64,000 bases of DNA from Tubulanus polymorphus. Its lineage: Eukaryota; Nemertea; Palaeonemertea; Tubulaniformes; Tubulanidae. The stretch is from assembly GCF_964204645.1 (NCBI RefSeq), contig NC_134026.1, forward strand, positions 13,358,450-13,422,449, read 5' to 3'. A program made the position numbers and the translations under genes. Below are positions 1 to 11,644 of the stretch, in pieces. The notes under the pieces are model-generated. The model searched no databases. It saw only the letters and a list, made by a program, of their open reading frames with translations, and was not told the DNA's origin. Within the stretch, counting starts at the first letter, position 1; each line of letters opens with the position of its first letter.

Positions 1-1632
1 TTTGGGCATATAACTTTTCTTGATCAGAACATCTGTAAATCAATAGCTAAGTATGAAAATAATGCAAACATACGCGTCATTTTCAGAGATGGTTATGTTT
101 GAAAACATGGTTTTTTGCAAAGTTTTAATGTCATGGCATTTCAGTGGAGAGTTAGAAACTTTGATTAACATCCAATATGGCGTTGTTGACGTCGCGAATC
201 GGCGAAATAAAAATTTTTTGGAGGGGGGTACGAAAGTGCAATAGCGCCAACATAATCACGAACAGTACCATCACTCCTCATTACTAACTGTCACTGGTCT
301 CTGGCTAACAATCATTCTTTATCGGTGCAGTGGGTAGGTATTTTCAACTGACTTTGTTCTTCTATGACATTACCATCGCCGCTGCGTCACGATGACATAC
401 ATGTACAACCTCCAATTGGGACCTCTAATTTGTAATGTATGTGATGTAAACTGACTTTAGACCGTTTAATATCGACGATAACAAGGTATCACCGACGCTG
501 ACATTTTCTGACGCTAACTAGTATGGCCCGCCTTTTGGACCGGACCAATTCAATTCAATTAAAAAAACGCGTACCGGTACAATAAATAAATAAACCGCTG
601 TTGATTTTTCGAAGTATTGATATCCACGAACAAAACTATACTATTATAGAATGTTTAAAAGGAACTGCTTTTAATAACAGTATGAATAAACTTACTTCAC
701 AAACAAGGAAGTACATATTTAACTCGTGAATGGTCGAATCCCAGTTATTCACAGTAACCTGTGTTTTGGATATTCTCGGAGCCTTCCTTTTTCATTTATT
801 TATGAAATGACGTCACAAACTTTCAAATTCGCGCCAGAATGCGCGCCATGATTGATGAGTGCTATTTCCACCGGAACTATCTTTAAGTAACTTCACGTTT
901 AGAGTAGGAAGCACAGTACATCCATAGAAACTACGCGCAGAAAGAGACTGTTATATTATTATCAGAGTTTAACATTTCGTTTCAAAGTTGTTAGTAGTCA
1001 AATCTAATAGAAAATGATTTTTATGTTACGAAACTCAGTGGAAAATATGTTAAAATAATAATCAGCAGGAATCCAATAGGGTTTCTGCCGAGGCAGCAGA
1101 AACCCTAATAAAGTATTGAATAAAGTAATAATTAAGTATATCTGAATAAGTATTAATAAAGTATATTTGAACTTGAATTGAGCCCACTAGGTGGTGGTAT
1201 TGGAAGACACCAGGTGGTTTGATCATCTTAATATATTAATGCTCCAGCGCCGTGGCGCTGTCGCAAAAAACGTGAAAATACGTAAGTGCTAAGTGAATAA
1301 TTCAATAAAGTCTCTGTTTCCAAAGAAATAAGTCGAAATCTTTTCTTATTTTTTTCGAAAGAAACTGACCCTATCGTATTTTTTCCAGGAGTACAAAGGA
1401 TGGAACATGTAAATCAATCAATCATTGCAATTCCGCCAATTTTTATCTTAGGACGAAGGTTCTGACTGTGGAGAGGACAAAAGCACTACAGGAGGAGCGA
1501 TTTGTTAAAAGGCGCGATTAAAGAAAACAGGAACGATTTGATTTTAATTGCGCAATTAGAATATGTTTTGAATTACGGAATTTAGGAAAAAATAAAAGAT
1601 ACTAAATTCTATTTGAATGGTCTTGGCATGCC
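1..1632. other. No gene recognised; AT-rich noncoding DNA
   Basis: No convincing coding region on either strand. The stretch contains a short perfect hairpin at 1078-1106 (11-bp arms AGGGTTTCTGC / GCAGAAACCCT), a second small hairpin near 1250 (CAGCGCC/GGCGCTG), and AT-rich text with repeated AATAAAGTAT. Part of the sequence around 250-290 (CATAATCACGAAC, then GTACCATCACTCC) recurs near 37,265-37,300, so this is dispersed repeat DNA rather than unique sequence. Confidence 0.5.
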
Positions 1633-1690
1633 ATGCAATATGCCAAATGCCATGCCCTGCCATGCCTTGCCAGGTTTAGAACTAACCCCT
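1628..1690 (+). repeat. ATGCC-rich short repeat, second copy near 58.8 kb
   Basis: Repeated CATGCC/GCCATGCC words are followed by CCAGGTTTAGAACT. The same arrangement occurs at about 58,755-58,800 (GCCATGCCATGCC followed by AGGATTAGAACT). Two copies in one window with the same flanking sequence indicate a dispersed element with an internal simple repeat, not chance. Confidence 0.5.
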
Positions 1691-1889
1691 TATCACAGGT
1701 GCACTCTACCACCGTAATTCGCCCATTCAACGATAAAAACTTACCCACGGTCTTACTATCGGCATTTTCTAATAATTTAGGGAAATACTTTAAAAAAGCG
1801 AAATTTCACACTCTGCGTTAATAAGATTAAAGTATTTATTCGTTTGACAAATCTTCCACTGAACTGTTCCTCTGTTCCTGTTAATTAGG

Positions 1890-2272
1890 AATCACACGCA
1901 ACAAGTGGAAGAAGTTTGATATTTGAACACATGTTGCAGGTATAAATTGTTATCAGTAGAGAATTTGTAATCCATAAAAGACGAAATCAACATCGGCCCG
2001 AAACCCAGACCAAATCAATTCATAATTTATTGATTGAATCTACACTACTATATATGTATTTATTCAAATATTTCAATGAAAAGATTAACTTCTTAAATCT
2101 ATTCCAAATCATAATACGTTCTTATCTGTAGATATACTCGATCTATCGACTCAGCAGGTGCTTGAGATGAGTTCTTAATAGGACAGGTCCATTTTTAGCG
2201 TGGTGATAATACAGTATCATGATGTTTGAATGCCAAAATAAATGCCTGGTCGAATAAATTTATATTTGTTGA
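1890..2272 (+). repeat. Dispersed repeat R2, inverted copy at 13.08-13.45 kb
   Basis: About 380 bp here match the reverse complement of 13,080-13,450 nearly end to end, for example GACTCAGCAGGTGCTT, AATAGGACAGGTCC and TTAGCGTGGTGATAATACAG. The 13-kb copy continues into the R1-type sequence that carries the ATATAGCTGCAA motif, so R2 and R1 are probably parts of one longer transposon family. No coding capacity is seen. Confidence 0.75.
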
Positions 2273-2274
2273 TT

Positions 2275-2715
2275 GGGGGACGCTGAAAATGCACGACATG
2301 AAAATGAATGTAATGGAATATTCCTACAATGAAAACATGAGAATAATCCACCATAAGAAAATACTAGACACGGCACAACCTGATAAAACAAGAACTGGAA
2401 AATATAGGAACGTACACACTGGATTATAAAATAAACATCCAAGAGCGGAATATACAAGAAATACCCCTTACTGGAAAATACAGGAACTGGAAAATGTAGG
2501 AATTTCCTGAATATTCCAGTTCCTGCAGAGTGTGATGCATGTTTTTCTGGCATTTTCCTGTTCTTGTACTTTCCAGTTCTTGTTTATTATTGATGTGCAC
2601 ATTCTTGTATTTTCATGTCATGCTTTTTCTAGTTCTTGTATTTTCATATTGTTCATTTTTAGCATCCTACTGTCTATCGCTGAATGTGCACAACATGAAA
2701 ATACAAGAATTCATT
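2275..2715. repeat. Fold-back repeat of GGAACTGGAAAATA-type words
   Basis: The left part is rich in AACTGGAAAATA, ACATGAAAATG and AGGAACTGG; the right part carries the complementary words TTTCCAGTTCTTG, TTTTCATGTCATG and CCAGTTCCTG. The two halves can fold on each other around 2,500. The small open frames on both strands here arise from this low-complexity inverted repeat and are not treated as genes. Confidence 0.6.
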
Positions 2716-3640
2716 AATGATCTTTATATAGAAATTTCGGGATTTCATCCAGTTTTCAATAAATAATTAGTGACATATGGCCTATAAACATTTGCAATAG
2801 CAAAGATCTTTAATCATCCACGAAATTATTCTCTTTCTAGTGTTGATAATGCATCATTTCATTATTCTAATGTTTATTTAGATTATTAGTACCAAATGTA
2901 AGCGAAGTTGAAAATTTGATATAGATATTCTTAAGAATTCCACGTATTGGCATTGTATGTACAGTTTTACAGGATTAGTGTAGTGTTATTAGGGGAAGAA
3001 TTATTAGCAAGCTAATTTAATTCGAGACAATATCCAAGTAACCGATGAATTGGGGGAAAAATTGACGTATAAATTACATTCACTGTATCCCTAGGAAGAC
3101 AACAATGTTAGTTTGTCTTCTACTCATAATTAGTTTAGGGGATGCTAATTAGAATATGCCTATATATCGGGTGCTGCATGTCACAACATACCTTTTCTGC
3201 GTTGAAGAGTTTTGTCCAGGGACAGCGAAGATTTCCGAAAATAGACATCGAATCATTGTAAGTATGAAAACTTGTTTCTGCGACATGGATAGAATTTTGT
3301 TCTTATAAATTTTGACTAGAAAGTTATTAGATATGATAACATGCACTTGTGATTATATCGTCTTTGGTTTATTTTAACCAGAGGTATTGTTAGCATGGTT
3401 AGCAACATGAACATCTTATTTCGTACGCTGTAGGCTTATTTCCTTAATACAACAATACAAATGTTACTTAATAGGTCAACGTGTTTATTTCACGAATGAG
3501 CTTTTACTATTAATATGTAGTAACTTAATAGAACGATAACCACACTCAAACGTGGTGAACGGATAATAAGATAAAAACCCAATATCTACATATTAAAAGA
3601 TTTTAAATCAAGAATTCATTTATTCGAACAATCTAGAATA
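2716..3640. other. Noncoding, no feature recognised
   Basis: AT-rich sequence with no long open frame, no recognisable domain and no clear repeat boundary. It leads into the hammerhead-like motif at 3,657. Confidence 0.4.
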
Positions 3641-3656
3641 TATAAAATACACGACG

Positions 3657-3686
3657 TTTCGATCTCACACTAGAGATCATCGTCAG
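3657..3686 (-). ncRNA. Hammerhead-ribozyme-like core of a Penelope-like element end
   Basis: On the minus strand the order is CTGACGA, one T, a 6-bp stem GATCTC/GAGATC closing a 6-nt loop, then GAAA. CTGANGA plus GAAA flanking stem II are the conserved hammerhead boxes. Hammerheads are an established feature of the long terminal repeats of Penelope-like retroelements. The same spacing (7-1-6-6-6-4) recurs at 30,597-30,626, next to a Penelope-like coding relic, and at 36,705-36,734. Stems I and III were not resolved convincingly, so cleavage activity is unproven. Confidence 0.5.
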
Positions 3687-3689
3687 GTG

Positions 3690-4845
3690 TGAGATATACA
3701 CTAAAAACAGGGGTATATATACAGGAGAGAACAGGTTAATTGAGTAAATTGGTGAGTGAGTAAATAATTAGTGTTTGGCAAGGCACTGTATGTAGTAACT
3801 TCATGTAGTAACTTCATCAGAAGCGCGTTTACACGTTTAGATCGGTCCAATTTGGACCGGACCAAGCGAAATGTCTGATCTCGATTGGTCCGAATGTGGA
3901 AAATTCCCCTGGGTAAAAATCCCCAAGGTAAAAATCCCCAAATATTCAAAGTAGGTAAACATCCCCACTTGGTGATTTTGGTGATTTTCATGAACATTTC
4001 AAAGCAAAATGTTTCTCAAACTTTATTCATTTGCAATAAGAATGCAATATGTTTGAACTGTGCAATGAAATCTTTCGTTGGGATCAATTCTTAAGTAAAT
4101 TGTTACAATCAAATAAATTGTTAGAATTGATATAATAATAATAAACTTTTGAACTTTAATAATGAACTTTTTATTTCTAATATCTTAAAATTCAAACTGG
4201 AATTTTCTTGAACTATGAACTTTTTTGTTATCTTATGGTATATTTGAGCTGTGCGATACCATGCATTGTAAGAAATAATGAACTTTTAATTTGAAATATT
4301 TTAGATTCAAGCTAAAAAAAAGAAACGCCTAGCTGACATACGAGCTCATTCACAATTTCGACTTATTATGTCAAAACTCGACTTAATAAGTATTATTATA
4401 ACATAAGTATATTATATCTTTGGCAATACAGTGTACACAATATTATATAAAGAGTAAATTAGTAGTAGTTTTCCACCTCTCAATAGCCCCTTAGGGGTCA
4501 TTCATTTATTACGTACGCAGTAGGGGACTGGGAGGGTGGGTGTTCAGTGCAATTGCGTACTGTAATGCTTAATGTATATGAAAGAATGGCCGATTTTACG
4601 TACAGAGTGGGGGGGGGGGGGTTGAAAAATTCAAAATTTATGCGTAAGTAATAAATGAATGATCCATTATCTAAATTGCTCGGTGTACTTGTTAGTCAGG
4701 CCAGGGTCTAAACACTTCCCTGGTCAGGCCTAGGTCAGGCTATCAGTCTAATGAGTGCGCTTAATTGCCATTTGTTTCCCCTGTATTCCATTCATCTGGG
4801 GATATGGTCTATGATGGTACATACTGGCCATGTTTAATGCGAATG
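3690..4845. other. Noncoding; likely Penelope-like end then unannotated DNA
   Basis: The first few hundred bases adjoin the hammerhead-like motif and contain the palindromic word TTGGTCCAATTTGGACCGGACCAA type sequence near 3,845-3,865 in imperfect form. A run of 13 G lies near 4,611. No gene is supported. Confidence 0.35.
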
Positions 4846-5560
4846 TAAAAAAGGCCCAAAAATGGCCAAGGAAAAAATGGCCAGGGAAAGAATGGCCAAG
4901 GTATTTGCCTAGGAAAAAATGGCCAAGGAAAAAATGGCCACAGAAAAAAAGTCCAAGGAAAATTTATGAGAACTACTGACAATGTTGATAAACGTTAAGC
5001 TTTCAATTTAATGACAGCATTTATTTTTCATGGGGCTAAAAATAATTAAAATCGGTATAATGAGTTCAGAAATGTGATTCATTTAATTTCATTACATAAT
5101 GAATATATCAAGATCTATCCTGATAGAACTATCATGCAAGTGGGCAATGGATAAACTTAATAGTAATAAACTTAAACTTAATAAATTAACTAAATTAATA
5201 TTTCAAAACATCTAAGTAAGCTATTAGGGCACAGAATGTCTTAAATCATCAGAGGTAAATGCATTGAAATTGTGTGAAAATTTACATAGCAAACTGGTGT
5301 AGTGTCTGATAACATCGAATTGAGATATGCTCATCATAGATTTACCTAAACTAATCCAGGAATAGGTCTAATAATCTCAAAAAGTGACATGTCAAAACAT
5401 CGATGCGTTTGATTTTATTTTTAGTCAATGAAATGATGGTTAGTTTTCTATTTAATCATCCTTGGCCTTTTTTTCCGTGGCCATTTTTACCTTGGCTATT
5501 CTTTCCTTGGCCATTTTTTCCTGGCCATTTTTTTCTTGGTCATTTTTTCCGTTCACCGTT
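4845..5560. repeat. Inverted-repeat element built of ~15-nt GGAAAAAATGGCCAA units
   Basis: At 4,852-4,965 a degenerate tandem array of GGAAAAAATGGCCAA units runs on the plus strand. At 5,457-5,555 the reverse complement (CCTTGGCCATTTTTT) runs back. Each arm has about six or seven units, with ~490 bp of AT-rich DNA between them. Outside the arms both sides carry GTTTAATGC-like sequence. This is a fold-back or MITE-like element whose arms have expanded as minisatellites. Confidence 0.65.
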
Positions 5561-6430
5561 TAATGCACAGTGTATAATCGTCCATACCTTACCATGAATG
5601 TAGGTAAAAATTCACTTTTTGATCAAACAAGATTATTAAGATTAGATTAAACGTTTTACAACAATATTTAAATCTGAAATTTTCAATGATTTAAAATTTT
5701 CATTAACAATGAGACTGAAATGTGTTTGAACTGCGCAATGAAATCTTTCGTGCGGAAAAGGGCGCCCCCGAGTAGGGTGCCCTTCGGTGTTGAAACAAAT
5801 ACATCCAAAACGATGAGTTTGACTCGCAATTACTAAAAAACTAATAAAGATAATTGAAAACGGTAAAAAGTATATAAGACCACATATAGGTGTATATTGA
5901 TCCTGAAAACTCAAAAAAATTTAGATCAAAATTTGTAAGAATTATATATTTATTGTTTTGAATGAGATGAGCAATAATTCAAGTTGAATTATCGGGAAGG
6001 AATTGTTGCATCAACTTTATAAATAATATGTGATATCATAAAAAAGTTTATTATCACCCGAGTTCATCGATATTTTTACTTTGTTTCTATCTTAACCAAA
6101 TCCAGAGATATGAACGAAAAAATTAAACCGGAGAAAAATAGGGACAAAAAAATCAACAATGCGGACCCGGCGGGTACCCAATAAAATGGCGCCTGGAAAC
6201 TGTAAAAAGGCTCGTAAATCGCTTAGCATAAGGATTTTTTTACTCTTCACTAACAATTATTTATCTAACGTTCAGTGATCGTATTGTACATGTAATGGAT
6301 GGAATTTCCTTCATGTAGAGTTGAATAAAGAATAAGAGTTTGAATCTATTTTGAGTTTTTTAAACAGTATGTTCAATTTCATTGCAAATTTTAGTGAAAT
6401 CAAATACGGGCAGATTTTTAATGTATTTTA
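5560..6430. other. Noncoding, no feature recognised
   Basis: No long open frame with recognisable protein features. A short GC-richer patch near 5,760-5,800 has no counterpart elsewhere that I can see. Confidence 0.35.
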
Positions 6431-6439
6431 ATGTTTTAG

Positions 6440-7025
6440 AAACCAATAGCAGATTTATTTGGATTAAATCCAGAACTTATGTATGGAAATAAACTGAAGG
6501 TCGTTCTACCATTTTCACATAAAAAAACCATATCTAGCCCATCGTACAAGAGAAGATGCCATCAAAAATTAGTATTTTTTTCTGAGATGAATTTAAAGTT
6601 CAACTGTTTTCTTTTCTTCAGAGGCAACACACAGATCATTCATCGGCAGATGAAATCGCTGAGTTAAAATTGGTAAACAAATTCAGAAAGCGGGCTGCTG
6701 AGGAAGATCTGTCACTCAGACAGATTTTCGATGAAGAATCTAGAACAAATGATGTTCGGGACCGAATAAGTTTCTGCGACATAGAGAGTGGGATGAATAA
6801 AAGACGGAGATTGAATCAACCTGCGCTGCCAAATACATTGGGGGAATTGCCCGCTGCAATCCTCAATAGCGTTCACAATGAGATGGCTGATGGTTCTCCG
6901 TTTTTTTTGTGGTGTTGTTGATGATGGTGCCGATGGATTTGCGTTGATATTTGCTAGTGATGCACAGATCCAACTACTCACTGGCCGGAAATCAGTCAGT
7001 ATGGATGCAACCTGATTTTCGGTTT
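6440..7025 (+). pseudogene. Mutator-like (MULE) transposase relic, N-terminal half
   Basis: The open part (6,670-6,921) translates to a charged segment with LRQIFDEESR, ESGMNKRRRLNQPALP and similar, typical of the region before the catalytic core of FLYWCH/MULE-type transposases. After a frameshift in a T-run near 6,903 the reading continues as DGFALIFASDAQIQLL and then SVSMDAT, which resembles the conserved alanine- or serine-rich strand and the first catalytic-Asp segment (DATF) of MULEs. A stop follows immediately. A short upstream stretch (6,620-6,664) with QHTDHSSADEIAELKL may be the preceding exon or zinc-finger tail. The rest of the transposase is missing. From ~7,020 the sequence switches to a dispersed repeat shared with 12.93-13.05 kb. 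The family call rests on remembered family character and not on a search. Confidence 0.55.
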
Positions 7026-7405
7026 CAAAGCTGAACCACATTTGACTTTTACACAGCGGTTGAATATTAGGTTCGAATCTGTCTATGCATTTTATTCTGT
7101 GTATCGGTATTTCAATTTACTACAATTCCCATCATCCTGAAAGGCTTTGCAGAAAACCCGTCATCGCATATATTTTGAGCTTAGTTTATTCGATGATTGA
7201 ATAAACTAAGCTTAATGACAAAGTATTTGTATGAATAATCTTAAAAGGCAATTGGTATTCAATGTCTTCTACAGCTCGGCACTGTACACCGGACCCAAAT
7301 GTTCGGATGATATGCCACCCTCGTGTAATTATGAATTGTAAGTCATAATTCAACATTGGATCCTAAATTTCAACACTTACTTCGTATGCTAAAGTAGGTA
7401 AATAT

Positions 7406-8798
7406 CGGTGTTGTTGCAGAATCACGGAATCGCAGAATTTTCCAATAAAGGACCATGGGTCCATTAGGATCAACTGAGTACATTTTAGTTTTGAGCACAA
7501 AAATCGATTTGTTCTTGGATGTGCAATAACGTATAACCAGCTGACATACATGAAACCATGGTGCAATTTGTAGCAAGCATGTGTAACTTTGATGATATAC
7601 ATGGTAATGGGTCTTCCCTATGAGTCACAAGTGCGGGTAGAGAACAGTTCTTGATATTGTTACTAGGAAAACCTTCGAGAGGGATTTCCAAGTGATGCCC
7701 TTATGAAGAGATTTCCTTGTGATGTCATGAAACTAGGTCAAGCATCGATTAGTAGAATGGGGGAAAAGTTCATTGAAATTTTACACATTCTCTCCCAGCA
7801 CATCAAAATGGCTTAGAGCTGATGGACGAAATTAGCCATATCAATTCCACCACCTATTGCCCTCATAATGACAAAATATCAGCTGTTTATATCCAGTGGT
7901 TACAATTTGTGCCAACAAGAGCTAACAGAAAGTTACTCTCAGAACCATTCTATAAGGATCATCACAGAACGTTGAATTTCTTCATTTTCACTATAAATAT
8001 TAACCGGGTTTTTCCACGGGCTACCCCTTTCCGGACAAGGCACCGGATGCATGTTTTCATTACCGGTACCCGGTAGGCCTCAGTGATAATTTATTACTAT
8101 CGTCACTCAACAAACTGATCTATGTGATAAAACAATCTAGAGAAATATCCCATAATGATCGATGTCAATCGAAAATAAATAAAAATTTTAAGCATAATCT
8201 AGCTGTGGGTTTTCATGCGTGTCGAGGATCTAAATTGTGATTTATGCGAGTGTGGTGTATGTAGAAAAATTTGTACAAGTTGAACGATATTAAAGATTAT
8301 ATAATGGTTCCTTTTTATAACTTTGCTTTCTGTGAAAAGAAAGTTGTAACATTCCAGTTGATTCCTTGGACCATTTAGTACCGATAACAGTGTTATCGGT
8401 ACGAAATGGCATTTTCTATCAAAAATAATTTTCAAAGAACCGGCTCATGTTTTGGCGTAGCACATTTCACGTTTGCAGCCATCTGAAACGACGGCACGAC
8501 CTAAAGCAAGCTTGCTCAATACCCGAACTGATAATATGCGGATCTCTTTTTCCGACAAGATTCTGACTGCTGCTGCAGGTAACTGGCAGCAGTGAACGGT
8601 ATCATAAAACAATGTCATATAGAATTGCGTGCAAATATTGAGATTCGAAGCATACTCAGTGTATCGATAGGTCCGGTGCCTTGGTCAACATTGGGTATCC
8701 CCGCGGGAAAACCCAGTTACTATTTATAGTGAAAGTGAAGAAATTCCGTGTTTTTGGAAAATTCCGCGATTCCATGATACCTCGATACGACAACACCG
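7406..8798. mobile_element. Non-autonomous MULE-like element with long TIRs, interrupted
   Basis: The outer ends are CGGTGTTGTTGCAGAATC and its complement ending ACGACAACACCG. The right arm (~8,650-8,798) matches the left arm in two pieces, 7,406-7,446 and ~7,968-8,075, so about 520 bp were inserted into the left arm. The internal sequence (GCTCAATA.CCGAACTGATAATATGCG type) is shared with the cleaner copy at 42,488-43,635. No clear 9-bp target duplication is visible here. It contains a 23-bp palindrome at 8,380-8,402 (TACCGATAACA G TGTTATCGGTA). Confidence 0.65.
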
Positions 8799-10414
8799 CA
8801 TAATTAAACCGTTTATAATTAAACTAAATGCACCTCCTGATTCACGTACATCCACATTGGCGATGTGATAGAATACATCCATGATTCTTTTTATATATTA
8901 TAACTGGAGGATGCTGCCCTCTCTAGGAAATAATACAGAGCAATAGGTGATTGTTTACGGTACGTAGGTCCGAAAAACAAAATATGCATAATATGCATAT
9001 TCTCTTGCTAACACATACACGAAGACTAGCAACTTAGAGACGTTTCTGGCATAAGTATACACTATTTTTCTCCGAGACAACCTTCTTGTCTGAGTTAATA
9101 GCACATACTCCTCTACGTCAGTTCTTGCGAAAGAATGAAATGCTTGAAAAGAGGGTGCCCCCAGTTAAGGGTACGAAAACGACTCGTTCGAACGCTATGA
9201 GTAAAAAGCCACCAAACCCTCAGCTTAAAACCAACGATTATGTGTCTAGCCTACGACAATGGAACATGAAACATGAATGAGGGCATAAAAGTATAATTCC
9301 ATCTTAAAATCAGATGAAGTACGCGTAATCAGTTGATTTTAGATGATTTGGGACCCAACATTTTTTTTAATCTTTTACTGAACAAATTGTAGTTTGTTGA
9401 TTTCTGATTCAGTCCATTTTCAGCGTGACATCAGCGTTTATGTACTTCACTAGCAATAATTCACGCTGGGACATTTAAGTTTCAGTCGGGCAATTGGAAC
9501 GAGATGGTCATCATCACCGGAGAAGGCAATTTTTGTAAATTTTTTCAAAACATTTTGTTCCAGCGCACAAAAAGCAGTGCCATTTAAGTGCTGTATTGGT
9601 ATCGAACGTCTCTTATAGTACTATACTAAGAGGCGACAATAAGAATACAGAGCGGATTCCAACAATATCATGGGGCGATAATACGAATGGAGTGGATTCT
9701 AAAAAGGAGAATAACGCTGTATGGGCTACATCCTGGCGAAAATGAGTGGAAAACGAACTATGGAAGTACCATTATCTTCGACGAATGTTAAACATTTTGA
9801 TACTGTACAGTCCCTGATATGGTAACTTCAAAGTGATAGTGACCTCATTACTCACCACAACCAAATTAGGCATAAGGTACAACTTTGCAAATAATTGTGG
9901 CATGTAGCAAAGTATGTATGATATGAAATACAATGCACCTGGGTGAACCTATACCAAAACGTAGGATCTTGTGACCAGAATCGATGCACATTGACCTACA
10001 ATTTCGAAAGTATTTTGTGGTAAGAAAATATGTATAAAAATGTACCCGTTATAAATTCAAATACTACTCGGGAGTAAAGAACTAATGACCTTTTTTAACT
10101 GCAACTTTGCAGTTGCTATTCATTAGAAATATAATGAGAAGACTTAGATATAATTCAATATCCAACTACCATTAGATAGGAAAATAAAAGACTCGGTAAC
10201 CCCATTTCTAAATGAGATGATTTGGCATCTGACAATATACACAATTTCAAGACTCCAAGTTTAACAGTTGATATTTACGTACACAAACCTTTTTTTCATA
10301 CTGATAAAAGAACCTCACCTTTGGAACACCTCTGCAATCCTACACTTTGGTGAAAAATATCAAATTTCGAAGGAAGAATCAGGCAAACATTTGGAATTAG
10401 ACGTATGATTGTAC
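8799..10414. other. Noncoding apart from the small ORF at 9.1 kb
   Basis: This is intronic or intergenic DNA downstream of the last recognised module exon (minus strand). A segment at ~9,840-9,915 (TGACCTCATTACTCACCACAACC) resembles units of the tandem repeat at 15.86-16.28 kb. No other feature is supported. Confidence 0.4.
9086..9280 (+). CDS. Possible small ORF or terminal exon, unknown function
   Basis: A 64-residue open frame, rich in lysine, proline and arginine, ends at TGA 9,278-9,280. It has no recognisable domain. Codon usage is less AT-biased than the Maverick genes, which would fit a host exon, but there is no partner exon and no proof of expression. The open reading starts earlier than the ATG-like start, so it could also be read as a last exon. 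Function unknown; it may be chance. Confidence 0.2.
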   Translation: MSELIAHTPLRQFLRKNEMLEKRVPPVKGTKTTRSNAMSKKPPNPQLKTNDYVSSLRQWNMKHE

Positions 10415-10537
10415 CTGCTTTAACAATAGCTACGTTATAAACATTCCCCTTCTTTTTACATTCTAGTGTAGTGCAATTGTGTTTTGCCGACCACTTATCA
10501 CCTGCATTTCGACACGCTCCATTGATATCAACACACC
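10415..10537 (-). CDS. Exon, cysteine-module type c (second cassette)
   Basis: A 123-bp exon has an acceptor CAG at 10,540-10,538 and a donor GTAC just below 10,415; both borders are phase 1. It encodes one module with cysteines spaced C-x6-C-x12-C-x4-C, starting GCVDINGACRNAGDKW and ending in a VKAG tail. It is strikingly similar to the exon at 35,262-35,384 (GDKW/GDRW, CTTLEC and VKAG are shared), so the two are duplicates. Its nearest upstream partner is the type b exon at 32,998-33,114, implying an intron of about 22 kb filled with Maverick and other elements. Symmetric phase 1-1 exons encoding disulphide-rich modules are typical of secreted or extracellular animal proteins. The protein family was not recognised. 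No downstream exon or stop was found within the window. Confidence 0.75.
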
Positions 10538-10654
10538 CTGCGCACAAAAAAAACAAGTTGTCATTAACAGTAATCAGAAACACACTGAATAACTTACACG
10601 TGATCAAAATAACATTACAAAGTGTACCAATAAAATGCCTATTTTTGTATAGTC

Positions 10655-10740
10655 GTACGCGGCCTCGGTGGCTCAGTGAGAAGTGGGTTCAAATCCAGCT
10701 GGCTGCTAACAGTGTGCAAACAAACAAAGATTTATCATTA
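10655..10740 (+). repeat. Degenerate tRNA-derived SINE head (candidate)
   Basis: CGGTGGCTCAGTGAG resembles a Pol III A box and GGTTCAAATCC is a good B box. They are only ~15 bp apart instead of the ~30-35 bp of a tRNA, so part of the head is deleted. No cloverleaf can be folded, so this is not a tRNA gene. The following 200 bp are noncoding and could be the SINE body. Confidence 0.35.
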
Positions 10741-11640
10741 CCTAAAAGCTTGGATGTAGGAAAGATGTTGTTTAGCAACCTAGCCTATTTACGTAGGTCT
10801 GTAAAGTTTGTCCGGTTCCGAAAACTGGTGTCCAAGTCAGGACCCGTTGCCAGCCATGTCTTCGAGTTTGTTGGATTTCCATAAAAGTGGAACCCTTTGA
10901 TGGGAGTGGAGGTACCCACGCAAATCCCGGAAAGAAAAGAAATTTCGCAACTGCTAGCATTTTCGGCTGAAAAAAATGTCGGTTAAAATTTTTTTTCTAA
11001 AATTTGGTCTCGAAAAAAGTAAGTTTTGAAGCAAACGAGAATATCATGACCAAAACTAATGAAAGTTTTAATTTTGAGTGCATCTTTTGAAATCGGTGCC
11101 TTCATTTCTTACGGCTGGTATATCGGTGGAACTTCAATGGGCGGGAGGGACGTTCGTTCAAACCTCCTGAATCCCCGAGTCCTTCTTCTGTTTTTCATTT
11201 TGTTTATTCGTGTTTTGCATTTTAGATCGCTGTGATAATATGTGAATACAATCCAAAAGCTAGTTTGCTTATCAGTGACATCGATTAGGACAGCCATCTA
11301 TAATAAGTCGGAATGTCAAAATATTCTCTTATGATAATTTATGTTACTTGATTTCTGAGTCCTTTGTGAGTCTTTTTGTTAATCACATTTCTATGTAAAC
11401 GGTATGGCTGTTCATGCATTCTCGGAGACGTATACTTGTGCATTGTCGAATCGGCTAACGAACTCAGTTTAAGATCATTCTGCGTTTCATCATTTCGTTT
11501 GAACAAGGATCCTCACAACGACATCGATCATTCGACATATTCAGTTCATGAAGATTTGAATTTATATAAATTACATCTATATGAACCAAAATTATGAGAT
11601 TATTATTCACTAAGTAATGAACAAATGAAATATGAAATCA
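10741..11640. other. Noncoding, no feature recognised
   Basis: Open frames here are short and lack domain character. The boundary with Maverick fragment C lies near 11,645. Confidence 0.35.
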
Positions 11641-11644
11641 CTTG

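Noticed and set aside
4852-4965. CRISPR-like array
   Set aside because: Units are contiguous, degenerate and lack unique spacers; the complementary array at 5,457-5,555 shows a fold-back element in a eukaryotic genome.
7406-8798. 9-bp target duplication for the first MULE-like element
   Set aside because: The nine bases on each side do not match; only the 42.5-kb copy shows a clear duplication.
10655-10700. Functional tRNA gene
   Set aside because: A and B box-like words are present but far too close together for a cloverleaf; at best a decayed SINE head.
10471-10884. 137-codon plus-strand open frame
   Set aside because: Its first part is the antisense of the type c module exon (10,415-10,537), and the rest runs through SINE-like and noncoding DNA.
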